The translations under genes and the position numbers were made by a program. Of a DNA stretch of 64,000 nt, positions 13,550 through 26,200 are shown one piece after another (the first letter of the stretch is position 1; every line of letters starts with the position of its first letter). The stretch lies in assembly GCA_028554795.2 (NCBI GenBank), contig CM068835.1, forward strand, positions 27,902,311-27,966,310, read 5' to 3'. The notes under the pieces were generated by a model. The model ran no database searches. It had not been told where the DNA came from and saw only the letters and a program-made list of their open reading frames with translations. This DNA comes from Sinohyriopsis cumingii. Taxonomy: Eukaryota; Mollusca; Bivalvia; Unionida; Unionidae.

Positions 13550-13738
13550 CTAAGCCGAGGTAAAGGAGCAGTTTTGGACTGGGACTTGGGGAAGTGTTTC
13601 CAGTGGTGCAGTCATATCATCTTGCTCAAGTTCTGATTCCTTTAGCTTTTTTCTGTTTAAGTTATAACCCCCACCACAAATAAAACTATCCTTTTCGTCA
13701 GTATTTATTTTGGTGCTTTTCACTCTTGCCATTGGACT
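13550..13738 (-). CDS. Candidate terminal coding exon of an unidentified minus-strand gene
   Basis: A minus-strand open frame of about 62 codons runs from a good acceptor (pyrimidine-rich GCTTTTCAG just above 13738) to a stop at 13550. The peptide is charged and varied (KINTDEKDSFICGGG, then ESELEQDDMTAPLETLPQVP), unlike the low-complexity frames typical of this AT-rich DNA. The exon would start with one base completing a codon. No matching upstream exon was found between here and EXT2, and the family is not recognised. A chance open frame or a retained repeat fragment remains possible. Confidence 0.25.
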   Translation of the reverse strand, partial: SPMARVKSTKINTDEKDSFICGGGYNLNRKKLKESELEQDDMTAPLETLPQVPVQNCSFTSA

Positions 13739-14330
13739 GAAAAGCATATTCACCCATTAATTCAATGTCAATTTCAACAAACACAACAAAGCCCTCTGTT
13801 TATCACTTGGTCCCTTACCTAGATAAAGCATTTTAACATTTTCTTTTCTTCGCAGAGCACTGAGCTAAAAACTGTTTTTAATGTAAGCCTTACTGCCCCA
13901 GTGAAAACAACAGAAACCTGAGTTTACTCTATTTTTATGAGTATCTTATAGAAAAGTTCACAGCAAGTGTGAAATAAAATGTCAAGAAGATTTAGTTTCT
14001 CATGTTTGGAATGGACTTTTTATTTTTTCTTCATAGTTAATTAGTAAATTAATGTTTATCAATGAAATGAAATTTGTTTCAAAATTAAGAGTTTTCAAGA
14101 ATGATTTTACTATTTCTTGAAGCCAACTGCAAATTCAAGTACTTTTTGGCTTTCTGAGTTCAATGTACATTTATATTTTTGTGGTATTTGCATTCAGATC
14201 TGGACCAGCTTAAATACAGCCACATTTAAACTCCTGCCCAGAATAATTGGTATGTAGCATTCTTTCAAACAGACTACACCCATTGATTTGATTGCAGGCA
14301 GGTATGCCCTGCCTTCCTTTTTGAACATGT

Positions 14331-15046
14331 GTGCAAATAGATGCCTTCTGTCCAGAGATAATCATGCCTAGTAACATGTGTTCAAATGGATGCCTCCTGT
14401 CCAGAGATAACATGCTTAGTAACACGTGTGTAAATGGAAGTCTTCTGTCCAGAGATAACATGCCTAGTAACATGCGTGCAAATGGATGCCTCCTGTCCAG
14501 AGATAACATGCATAATAGCGTGTGCAAATTGATGCCTTCTGTCCAGAGATAATCATGCCTAGTAACATGTGTGCAAATGGATGCCTCCTGTCCAGAGATA
14601 ACATGCATAATAACGTGTGCAAATTGATGCCTTCTGTCCAGAGATAATCATGCCTAGTAACATGTGTGCAAATGGATGCCTCCTGTCCAGAGATAATCAT
14701 GCCTAGTAACGTGTGTAAATTGATGCCTCCTGTCCAGAGATAATCATGCCTAGTAACAAGTGTGCAAATGGATGCCTCCTGTCCAGAGATAATCATGCCT
14801 AGTAACAAGTGTGCAAATGGATGCCTCCTGTCCAGAGATAACATGCATAATAACATGTGTGCAAATTGATGCCTTCTGTCCAGAGATAATCATGCCTAGT
14901 AACATGTGTGCAAATGGATGCCTCCTGTCCAGATAATCATGCCTAGTAACATGTGTGCAAATGGATGCCTCCTGTCCAGAGTTAATCATGCCTAGTAACA
15001 TGTGTGCAAATGGATGCCTCCTGTCCAGAGATAATCATGCCTACTA
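14331..15046. repeat. Minisatellite, about 49-bp unit, about 15 copies
   Basis: Unit CATGCCTAGTAACATGTGTG, then CAAATGGATGCCTCCTGTCC, then AGAGATAAT. A second subtype (ACATGCATAATAACGTGTGC, with GCCTTCTGTCC) is interspersed at regular places, suggesting two-unit amplification. Long minus-strand frames across it are artefacts of the array. Confidence 0.95.
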
Positions 15047-15529
15047 TTTAGTAAACATTTCTCTACTGAAGTACTGATTTGTTTTTAATCCCTTTATAGA
15101 ATAGTAAATTTTGGTTCACAGTCAAAATTTCACAAAAATTAAGTTATAAATAGCAAAATTATAACAGTTATACTTTGTACATGTTACATTTGGCCAAGCT
15201 GAGAGACAATCATTTAATCAGACTGCATTATAGTCAGACAAGTCTAGAAACTTCATATAGCAAACAGAGCCATGCATGAGAGTGGGCACTGGTCAATTGG
15301 AATGTTAAATAAACAACACTTGACTAACAGCTGGTGGAGGAAGGGGGTGGGGGATTTGTCAAATTAGTTGCAAACTCTTGAGCAAGAATCTGTTATTATA
15401 TTCTGAAGTTATTACTTCTTTAAATGTCCATTAGAACAAATATTACAAACTGATCAGATTTTGCTTGGTTGCTTTTAATGTATACCACATTAAAGCTTAG
15501 TAAAAAAAACTGTGGCAATACAGTGACAG
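15047..15529. other. Spacer between two minisatellites, nothing recognised
   Basis: AT-rich, with no open frame or repeat structure. Confidence 0.5.
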
Positions 15530-16232
15530 AGTTAACAGGGCAGCACAATGGTAGGGTTGTCAGGGCAGCACATTAGTGGGGTTGTTGGGGCAGCACATTA
15601 GTAGGGTAGTCTGGGCAGCACATTGGTAGAGTTGTCAGGGCAGTACATTAGTGGGGTTGTTGGGGCAGCACATTAGTAGGGTAGTGTGGGCAGCACATTG
15701 GTAGAGTTGTCAGGGCAGCACACTAGTGGGGTTGTTGGGGCAGCACATTAGCAGGGTAGTCAGGGCAGCACATTGGTAGAGTTGTCAGGGCAGCACATTA
15801 CTGGGGTTGTTGGGGCAGCACATTGGTAGAGTTGTCAGGGCAGCACATTGGTAGGGTTGTTGGGGCAGCACATTGGTAGTCTTGTCAGGGCACCACACTG
15901 GTAGAGTTGTCAGAGCAGCATATTGGTAGAGTTGTTAGGGCAGCATATTGGTAGAGTTGTTAGGGCAGCACATTGGTAGGATTGTTGGGGCAGCACAATG
16001 GTAGGGTTGTCAGGGCAGCACATTTGTTAAGGTTAACAGAGCAGCACATTGGCAGGGTTGTCAGGGCAGCATATTGGTAGGATTAACAAGGAAGTACATT
16101 GAAAGGGTTAACAGGGCAGCACATTGGTAGGGTTGTCTGGGCAGCGCATTTGTATGGTTGACAAGGCAGCACATTGATAGGGTCAACAGGCAGCACATTG
16201 GTAGGGTTAACAGGGCAGCACATTCAAAGGGT
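15530..16232. repeat. Minisatellite, about 25-bp G-rich unit, about 28 copies
   Basis: Unit GTTGTCAGGGCAGCACATTG followed by GTAGA, with TTGGGG and TTAACAGGG variants. The strand is strongly G-biased (many GGGG and GGG runs), unlike the AT-rich surroundings. Confidence 0.93.
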
Positions 16233-17825
16233 TAATAACTGAGGAAGTTAAATTCCATATTACAAACTGGGTCCAAAGAACGTTCAATTTCAAAAGGTTG
16301 CCTCATAGATTATTTATGTTTAATGCTATCTAAAAGTTCACATATTACATATTATCAACAATAATAAGTACACGACATCATGTTTAAAAGTTTTATAATA
16401 ACTTTATCAAAATTTACAATGTTTTGAACTAAACTTATAACGAGCACTTAAACAGATTATGAACAAACTACTAAACAAGAAAAGAAATATTTTCAAACTC
16501 TGAAGTTTGTCAAAATGGAGAATAAATTGTGCAGTCATACACAGCTCAGCAAGGAATAACCTTGGACATGTATTTAACACTGAGATGCCCAAAGTTGCCA
16601 ACATTTTTGAATATGGGTAGCTAAATCTAAAGTATTACCTTCCACTTTGTGGTAACAAATAATGTATTTTCCACTCTCAAAACACACAGTAAGAATACTT
16701 TATCCAAGAAATGAAAGTGTACACTGGAACAAAATCTTGAATGGCATACTTTATGCCAAATAGAATGATGCCATACATTAAACTAGCTCCATCAAGAACA
16801 ATAACTGAAATTATGTGCATAATAGTTGTTTGTCAACTAGTACAGATTTAAATACTGTACAAGGGCTATTATCATACAAAGTTAATGGTAATATTGTTGC
16901 TGTACATAGTATTAAATCAGTTTTACCAAAGTCTTATTCTGTCAAATATTACTTAAGAAATTTTGGATTTGTTTTGCTACCTTGTACAAAGATCACAATT
17001 TATTCTGGGACGGGGATTATGATTAAACAGTAGTCATGGAAACATACTCAGTGTAATAACCACATCTTAATAAGTGTGTGCTCACATGCATATACAAGTA
17101 CACACACACTGGGCCAAAACTAAAATAACCCTCCCCCAACATTTATTTTGGGCACATATGTCTTGATCTGCGTATACCATGTTGGGCAAAAGTGGCTGCT
17201 AAAACAATCCTAGAATATCATATTTTTCTTGGAACTTATTATCATGCAAACCTCTTACTAGTTTGGTGCTAAAATGTGTTAAGTAATTGCCAAATTATGC
17301 TTGGAAAATAATGATCTTTAATCTATAGTATACCAGAAAAGTGCTGTACAAAATAAATCTCATTATGAATGTGACTCGGATTCAACTTAAGTTATTACCC
17401 ATGAACAAGTAGTATTTTTTACAATAATTCCAACCCTTTCAGATTTTTGTTTCAAACCAAAAGTTTTATTTATTCTAGACTTATGCATTTCTGTTTATTT
17501 GCTAATAAATGTAGTACCTTACACTATTTTATACAACTTTGGAAATAAGTTACTAAAGTGAAAATCAGCAACTTTAAAGTAAAAATATGCAGGTAACAGC
17601 ACAAGTTTTCAATCACCAGATCTCTTGTTTTCATTGTTGGCTTCTCACATATCAACTATGAAAGTTAAGTCAGTCTCAAAAATGGACCTTACCAGCATTT
17701 TCTTCCTCAAGACCATTGTGGGAGAGAGAATTCACCTCCAAAGTGAAAAGCTCACAACAAGGTTAAAAGGAGCTAACTCTTCTAGTATATAAATACACAA
17801 AATGTGCAAATGTGTACTTATTTCT
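16233..17825. other. AT-rich stretch, nothing secure
   Basis: No gene recognised. A short minus-strand exon-like piece near 17692-17751 is discussed among the rejected items. Confidence 0.5.
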
Positions 17826-17828
17826 TAA

Positions 17829-18480
17829 GGTGGCGCTCACCAGATAATATGTACTTTTGAGAGAGTGACGTATGTAAGGTGAAGTAGTTCGCATTTAAAA
17901 CATGCACAGTGGAGAGAATGTTTGCATACCTCTATGCTACATTAATGTAATGTGGATGATATTTCTTTTGAATATTGTACTTTTGGAAATTTTACATGAT
18001 TTAAGCACACTGCTAACTAAAATGACTGCTCCCTTGTGTTAAAAAATCAGTCTGAATTAGTCTAAAGTACACTATACATAGCAGCTATTAAAATAGGGAA
18101 AATGAATTTTGCCAGACTAGACAATACCAGCTTCTGAAAGTGCAATGAATGAATTACCAAATATATAAAATGTAAAAAAAGTTATCGGCTCTTTTTTATA
18201 CAACTGACCTCTGAAGTTCAGGAAGTGAAAATGACCAAGTAGAGCTAGCACTTTTTTGAAAGGTGCACATTTGAAGTAAGGCCAAGCTGTATACTCTATA
18301 ACCCATAGTACACCCATCAATCATACACCAAAATAAAGGGAATTAAAGGTTCTTTGCTTTATACCTAAGATATACAAGGTCTTTTTTAAATAGCCAGTAT
18401 AACCAGTGAGGAAAGCCGGGGACATTCTTTTTCTTTAAAATCCTAACCCTATGCAAAATGCGAAACTGTATAGCGCCACC
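17829..18480 (+). repeat. Terminal direct repeat 1 of composite A
   Basis: 652 bp, differing from repeat 2 (19198-19849) at about seven positions by eye and from the copies in composite B at a partly different set of positions. Contains a 67-codon minus-strand frame found in all four copies. Confidence 0.9.
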
Positions 18481-19197
18481 TTAAAGAAAATAAAAAAATG
18501 TTTGCAATTATTTTTTTTTATTTTCATATAATTATGTATGATGTTCTGAATAAAATGGTACATTCACATTGCATTTAAGCATGAAAATAAGCTAATTATG
18601 ATCATTTTTCTCTTGCTTACATAATTTGCCATGAGGTATGTTTGTGTGAGTAGTGACCTTAATTATGGGGAAATTAGAAGACTTAGAATATAGGAATAGA
18701 GTCAACTTAAATTTAAAACTGTTGCAATAAGTGACAGAAATATATGGTGAAAATGTTTCTTTTCATTTATTTGCAATGAAATAAAAAAATAAATGAAGAG
18801 AAAGTGAATTCGCTTCTTCCATATTAAACAATAGGCAAATATTTTACACTTTGACCTTTGACCTTTATGAAGCTGATGAGTTACCTCCCTTTTCTAATTG
18901 TAAAATTCATTGTTGATATCTCAGAAATAATTCTGTCTAGTTTCATGTTCCTGTCATTCAGCATAATATTGGTTGCTATGTTTACAAAATGTAATGTGCA
19001 TTCTTAAAATAGCTCACTTTTATCATGGGGGGGGTTAGGCTGGACTTGTTAGAGACTCTGACACTCATAAATACTGTTCTGTGGGGAAAAAGGCAGGAGA
19101 ATTATTCATAAGGATTGTTTTGATGCTTGCGACTTAAATGTTTCAGCCATATAAACATAATTAAATCATAAAAAAATAATACCTACATCTTCTTTAT

Positions 19198-19849
19198 GGT
19201 GGCGCTCACCAGATAATATGTACTTTTGAGAGAGTGACGTATGTAAGGTGAAGTAGTTCACATTTAAAACATGCACAGTGGAGAGAATGTTTGCAAACCT
19301 CTATGCTACATTAATGTAATGTGGATGATATTTCTTTTGAATATTGTACTTTTGGAAATTTTACATGATTTAAGCACACTGCTAACTAAAATGACTGCTC
19401 CCTTGTGTTAAAAAATCAGTCTGAATTAGTCTAAAGTACACTATACATAGCAGCTATTAAAATAGGGAAAATGAATTTTGCCAGACTAGACAATACCAGC
19501 TTCTGAAAGTGCAATGAATGAATTACCAAATATATAAAATGTAAAACAAGTTATCGGCTCTTTTTTATACAACTGACCTCTAAAGTTCAGGAAGTGAAAA
19601 TGACCAAGTAGAGCTAGCACTTTTTTGAAAGGTGCACATTTGAAGTAAGGCCAAGCTGTATACTCTATAACCCATAGTACACCCATCAATCATACACCAA
19701 AATAAAGGGAATTAAAGGTTCTTTGCATTATACCTAAGATATACAAGGTCTTTTTTAAATAGCCAGTATAACCAGTGAGGAAAGCTGGGGACATTCTTTT
19801 TCTTTAAAATCCTAACCCTATGCAAAATGCGAAACTGTATAGCGCCACC
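19198..19849 (+). repeat. Terminal direct repeat 2 of composite A
   Basis: 652 bp, same orientation as repeat 1. Its right end lies 86 bp beyond the EXT2 stop codon, so the EXT2 3' UTR probably runs into it. Confidence 0.9.
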
Positions 19850-19935
19850 TAAATACAGAATACAGGTATTATGATAAATTTAGTTACTGAGTTTAAAGTC
19901 AATTTCAACAATGACCATATTTATTATTAATTAAT

Positions 19936-20286
19936 TTAGAGGCTTCCGACATCATTGAAAATCTTCAATTCACTGGGAAAATTGTCTTTATAGAGGACTG
20001 GATCAGCCCTGAATTCCACATATTTAAGTGGCATGGACTGGTAGATACTGGCAAACTGGTTAATACAATCAGACCGCTCAACCATGTGTGTTACATCAGC
20101 TGAGATCATCTCTTTGTTTATGCACTCGGGGCACTTGAATTTCTTCCTGGGTGTCACTTTGATTGGAGCTTTGCCTGTAATGTTGGCAATAAGAATGTTC
20201 ATAGCAATGTCTTCACAGTTCATGTGTTCATCCACCCAGGCCTTTATATTTCCTGGCATCTTGTAAGTATACAGATAGCTGAAATA
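19936..20286 (-). CDS. EXT2: EXT2 coding exon 10, terminal (residues 595-710)
   Basis: Acceptor TTTTCCCAG|TATTTC; stop TAA at 19938-19936. Encodes [20 protein letters not shown], the CEDIAMN block, [13 protein letters not shown], and ends FNDVGSL, as human EXT2 ends FPNIGSL. An AATAAA (complement of 19920-19925) lies only 10 bp past the stop. It would leave almost no 3' UTR, so a later signal beyond or within composite A is likelier. Confidence 0.96.
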   Translation of the reverse strand, partial: YFSYLYTYKMPGNIKAWVDEHMNCEDIAMNILIANITGKAPIKVTPRKKFKCPECINKEMISADVTHMVERSDCINQFASIYQSMPLKYVEFRADPVLYKDNFPSELKIFNDVGSL

Positions 20287-23200
20287 CTGGGAAAAAAAGT
20301 CCACATAAGAAATTGAGAACAAAACTCTAATACAATCATCATAGACAAAAATTCATACCAACAGAATAGGCTACTAGAAGGACTGTATATAGTTAACACA
20401 AATTCATCAATTTTCACACCTATCAATTTTGGACGGATTTCAAATTTGTAACAAACCATATTTCTAGATCCTCCTCATCAGCTGTGAGTTTAACTCTTTA
20501 AGCCACAAGTACACATCTAGTATCAGTATGACTGACTCAGATATACATCTAGTATCAGCATGATTGACTCAAGTACACATCTAGTATCAGGATGGTTGAC
20601 TCAGGTACACTTACAGTATCAGTATGACTGACTCAGGTACATATCTAGTATCAGCATGACTGACTCAGGTACACATCTAGTATCAGCATGATTGACTCAG
20701 GTACACATCTTGTATCAGCATGATTGACTCAGGTACACATCTAGTATCAGTATGATTTACTTAGATACACATCTGGTATAACTGCCTTACTGACTCACAC
20801 ATCAATTATCAGTCTGACTGATTCAGATGCACAACTGGTATCTTTGCCTGACTCGTATACACATATTTTATCATTGCCTGATTGACTCAGATGCATATAT
20901 GTTATCATTACCTGACTGACTCTGATACACATCTAGTATCACTGCCAAATGGACTCAGATCTATTATCACTGCCTGATTGACTCAGATACACATCTAGTA
21001 TCACCACCTGATTGACTCAGATAAATATCTAGTATCACTGCCAAACTGACTCAGATCTATTATCACTTCCTGACTGACTCAGATACACATCTAGTATCAC
21101 TGCATGATTGACTCAGATAAGCATCTAGTATCACTGCCTGGTTAACTCAGATACACATCTAGTATCACAGCCAAATTGACTCAGATCTATTATCACTGCC
21201 TGACTGACTCAGATACACATCTAGTATTACTGCCTGATTGACTCAGATACACATCTGGTATCACTGCCTGATTAACTCATATACACATATAGTATCACTG
21301 CCTGATTAACTCAGATACATATCTAGTATCACAGCCAAACTGACTACACATCTAGTATTACTGCCTGATTGACTCTGATACACATCTAGCATCACTGCCT
21401 GATTAACTCATATACACATATAGTATCGCTGCCTGATTAACTCAGATACATATCTAGTATCACAGCCAAACTGACTCAGATACACATCTAGTATCACTGC
21501 CTGATTAACTCAGATACATATCTATTATCACTGCCTGATTAACAGAGATACACATCTAGTATCACTGCCTGATTAACTGATACACATCTAGCATCACTAC
21601 CTGATTAACTCGGATACACATCTTGTATCAGCATGATTAACTCAGGTACACATCTAGTATCAGTATGATTTACTTAGATACACATCTGGTATAACTGCCT
21701 TACTGACTCACATATACATCTATTATCAGTCTGACTGATTCAGATACACAGCTGGTATCTTTGCCTGGCTCATATGCACATATTTTATCACTGCCAAATT
21801 GAATCAGATACACATCTATTATCACTGCCTGATTGACTCAGATACACATCTAGTATCACTGCATGATTGACTCAGATAAGCATCTAGTATCACTGCCTGG
21901 TTAACTCAGATACACATATAGTATCACTGCCTGATTAACTCAGATACATACCTAGTATCACAGCCAAACTGACTACACATCTAGTATTACTGCCTGATTG
22001 ACTCTGATACACATCTAGCATCACTGCCTGATTAACTCATATACACATATAGTATCACTGCCTGATTAACTCAGATACATATCTAGTATCACAGCCAAAC
22101 TGACTCAGATACACATCTAGTATCACTGCCTGATTAACTCAGATACATATCTATTATCACTGCCTGATTAACAGAGATACACATCTAGTATCACTGCCTG
22201 ATTAACTGATACACATCTAGCATCACTACCTGATTAACTCAGATACACATCTTGTATCAGCATGATTAACTCAGGTACACATCTAGTATCAGTATGATTT
22301 ACTTAGATACACATCTGGTATAACTGCCTTAATGACTCACATATACATCTATTATCAGTCTGACTGATTCAGATACACAGCTGGTATCTTTGCCTGGCTC
22401 ATATGCACATATTTTATCACTGCCAAATTGAATCAGATACACATCTATTATCACTGCCTGATTGACTCAGATACACATCTAGTATCACTGAATGACTCAG
22501 ATATGTATCTAGTATCACTGCCTGATTGATTGAGATACATATCTAGTATCACTGCCTGATTAACTCAGATACACATCTGGTATCACTGCCTGACTGACTC
22601 CAATACACATCTATTATCACTGCCTGACTGACTCAGATATACATCTGGTATCACTGCCAGACTGACTCAGATACACAACTAGTATCACTGCCAGACTGAC
22701 TCAGATACACAACTAGTATCACTGCCAGACTGACTCAGATACACATCTAGTAAATGGTTTTCATGCTTTTCTAAAGAAAAATTTCCAGGATGAAAATAAT
22801 TTTTTCAAGGTTCATATATGACTATTACTGAATGGAATTAAAGAATATTTCAGACTGTAAAACATGCTTTTTCTAAATCAAAAGATGGTTCTCTTTCAAG
22901 ACTTTCCAAAACATCTAAGCCAGAAAAGATGATCACGTATAAAACCACAAACATTTTCACATGAAACAAAGTTTGATTATATTCCTATAAATTGGCATGT
23001 AAAGTCATTTCAATGTACAAAATACAAATTCTAACTTTATTTTGCTGACATGCATTATGTTGCTAAGTAGGAACAACATAATGAACATAAATTAGTTTTG
23101 TTTCCTTTCAAGCCATTAATTCTAAAGAATTCTATAGTAATATATATTAGCACCTTATAGAAAGTAAACATTTCCTACTACAGTATAAAAAAACAATAAA

Positions 23201-26200
23201 TGCAAATAATTAGAATCTTGTCTTGTATGAAGAGAGTTTAACCCAGAATTTAACTGTGCCAATAAAATCCCAAATAAGATTTTTAATCAACCTAATCTTC
23301 TTAAGATGATCTGGTTAAAAATCCATCATTTAAAAAACATTTTCAAAAGGGTTGATTTAAATTTTGACAAAAGACCTTCAAAAGTATATACTGTCATGTA
23401 AACAAGGACTGAATTTTCTGTAAAATCAATTTGTCTTCTCATAATTTGTTAAACCAGTTCTCAAACCTGTACTGATACAGAGGCTCAAATCGTTTTTTAA
23501 TATATAATACAAGGGACAACAATTTCTCATTTCAGCTCTGAGATTCAACAATTTGGACTACGTATTAGGTTTAAAATGAATAGCAGTCCATTTTCTAATC
23601 TGGGTTTCCTCTAAATGTTCCCACCCCATTTTTCATATTTGGGCATTTAGGTTGGGTGCGGGGTCGTTGCAATTGCATTTAGAAAATTTGGAATTTGCCG
23701 CCACTGTGTGGTAGCGACATATGGTAGTCGCTTAACAGCGGGCCTAGAAAATTTAAACTTATGTTATATTGACTTATATCTGCAAGAAATCGATAGGAAA
23801 ATGATTTTTCTCAGAAATTGCAAGCATTATAATCATTATGTCTTTAATCTGCTGATAGACTAGATGAAACTACGGCATTGAAGAAACTGACCCGGTACTT
23901 GCAATTTGCATTACTAGTCACTTCACAAGTCTGAAATGACATCGGATGTCCAATGGTCATATGCTATCAACAACAAACTCCATTTTAATGTTGTTGTAGA
24001 GAAATTCAATTATATTAAATGAAAGTCACATATGTTTTGTAAAAACCAGCAATCTAACCAGTCTGATTTATCAAGCTGAGAACACATGTCAATGTGGTAG
24101 TCACCTGATACAATAAAACTCTAGAAGTTGTTCTCGGAATATATAAATATGGAAAATTTTGTGTTCTTTCATTTTTGTATTTTTATTACAACCATTATAC
24201 AACTTTCATTTAATACTGTTTTTATTTTTTCTCTACAACATTTGAAAATCTGAGTTGTTAGATTTGTGTACTCATGTGACTAGCAATGCAAATTGCAAGT
24301 ACCAGGTCACATTTCATCAACGCCGTAGTATTATCTTGTATTTCAGCAGATTAAAGACATAACAGTTTTAATACTCACAATTTCTGAGACAATAAGTAAT
24401 TTTCATATCCATTTCATGCATGTAACACTTGATCTAACAACATTTAAAGTTTGCTAGGCCATCCGGTAAGCAGCTATGCTTTGCCACCACAATGTTTGCC
24501 TCTTGTGATGCTATAGTGGTTTTCATACCTTCCACGTAAGGAAAGATATGAATATTGAGCTGAAAATAAAAGTCTACTTAACAAATCTAATCCACTGAGC
24601 ACTGGGATTGACTCGGCATATATGTTTATTGCAAGCACCCAAATGATCCATACTGCACCCTCTGAATATTCTGGTTAGAAGTTGATAAATTTAACTCACG
24701 ATTGTTTTGGGGCATTAAGTGGTGGCGGAAAATTCCCAGATATTTCCTGACTTTCATCAATATTTGCAAAATTCCAGGGCTTTTCACAGGTAGTGAAAAA
24801 AATTATAATTTCTCCCAACTTTTTCATGATTTCCCGGTAGCATGGGAACCCTGCTAGTATCAGTACAATTAACTCAGATACACATCTGGTATGATTGCCT
24901 AACTGACTCAGATACACATCTAGTATCACTGCCTCAATGACTCAGATACACATCTGACATCACAGCCTGGTTTACTCAAGACACAAATCTGGCATCTTTT
25001 TCTTTCACCACTAGTTACTGATAAACACCCAGATAGTTTACCCAAACTTAAGACAAAGATAGTCTATATATTTTTCTAAACAAGTAAAACTGCAAAAAAA
25101 ATCTAGCAGTCAGTTTATTAAGTAAAATTTTTTAAACACACTTGTAATGCTAGTCGTTACAACTCTATGGTCTTAAAGTAAGTAACAGAAAATAGTAAAA
25201 ACCAATGAAACTAAAATTCAACAAATAATTTATTTCCCTAGAATACAGAGTGAAAATTTAAAAAGAACTTAAGAGTATTGTGAATTTAATCTCAAATAGT
25301 CCTAAAAGTTCTACCACAAGTTCAAATGTATGAACTTCCAATTGAGTTCCAATGTTTTTTTTTAAATTGAATATTGAATTTACTGATGTGCCTCTAGACA
25401 CAAATTTTCTAATATGCCAATGGCCTGGAGTATGGCGATGTGCTAAAAGTCTTTTGATATAACACAATAATATAATTCAAATTGTCTTTTCCTGAATACA
25501 CTATAATTCCAAAATAATGTTTAAGTCCAAGCATATTACTTAGCACTTTGTAATTTCAGTGAATAATAATCTGAATAAATAAATCCACCCTGAGTAAAAA
25601 CTGAACACACCAATAAGACTGATGTTACTTCAGATATTAAGGCAAGAATGAATAATCCTAATGTAAACAAGATTATACACCCCTCTACTTTACCATTTTC
25701 TGAAAATACTTCATCAACTAATGAAATTTCCATTCTGTAAGTTTCTAAGGTCAGAATCAAGACTCTCTTGAACTCAAATTGAAGTAAACATGTTTACTAC
25801 TAATAATGATCTATGATAGAGATATATAAGTTTTGTATTATGTTGCTTATATAATAAATGTCCACTGGTCAGGTGCACTATTAGCTTGATTTGGAACAAG
25901 GTCAAGTACAAAACAGAGATGTACATGACATATAATTGGCATGAAAAGCCAACAAATAATACAAATTAAATATACATAATAATACAGACACTTCAAATCA
26001 AGCCCTATGACAGAGCAAAAAGACTTCAAATCAATAACTTTGACAGAGCATAGTGACTCACCTTATGATAGAATGCTGCCCCTGTTAGAACCATGGATAT
26101 GGCATTGGTCCACTCAGACTCATAGCGCCACTTGTTTGTGCCATTGTCCCACAGATGTACTCGAGATGGAAATCCTATTAGTCTATCAGAAAACTCACGC

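Larger units (their letters stand above)
17829..19849 (+). mobile_element. Composite element A: 652-bp direct repeats flanking a 717-bp spacer
   Basis: Left repeat 17829-18480, spacer 18481-19197, right repeat 19198-19849. Each 652-bp repeat starts GGTGGCGCT and ends AGCGCCACC. The whole unit is flanked by TAA on both sides (17826-17828 and 19850-19852). The inner flanks do not match the outer ones, so neither 652-bp repeat carries its own target duplication. No transposase, priming site or polypurine tract was seen. A 3-bp TWA target duplication fits PIF/Harbinger-type elements; the direct-repeat layout recalls terminal-repeat retroelements. Class undecided. Confidence 0.85.

Noticed and set aside
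14210-15001. Several overlapping minus-strand frames with a repeated His-Asp-Tyr-Leu-Trp-Thr pattern
   Set aside because: By-product of the 49-bp minisatellite; the frame changes from unit to unit.
17692-17751. Minus-strand exon-like piece (LFTLEVNSLSHNGLEEENA) between an AG and a GTAAGG donor
   Set aside because: Its end phase does not match the candidate exon at 13550-13738 and no other partner was found; likely chance.
18117-18320. A 67-codon frame present in all four 652-bp repeats (also at 19486-19689, 52715-52918 and 54080-54283)
   Set aside because: All four copies are about 98-100% identical as DNA, so conservation of the frame says nothing about coding. The peptide has no recognised motif and the few differences show no codon pattern.
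19920-19925. AATAAA on the EXT2 strand as the sole polyadenylation signal
   Set aside because: Only 10 bp after the stop codon, which would leave almost no 3' UTR; kept as possible but not annotated as the signal.
20480-22753. Regular 34-bp repeat that superficially recalls a CRISPR array
   Set aside because: Units are head-to-tail without unique spacers, and the context is a eukaryotic intron.
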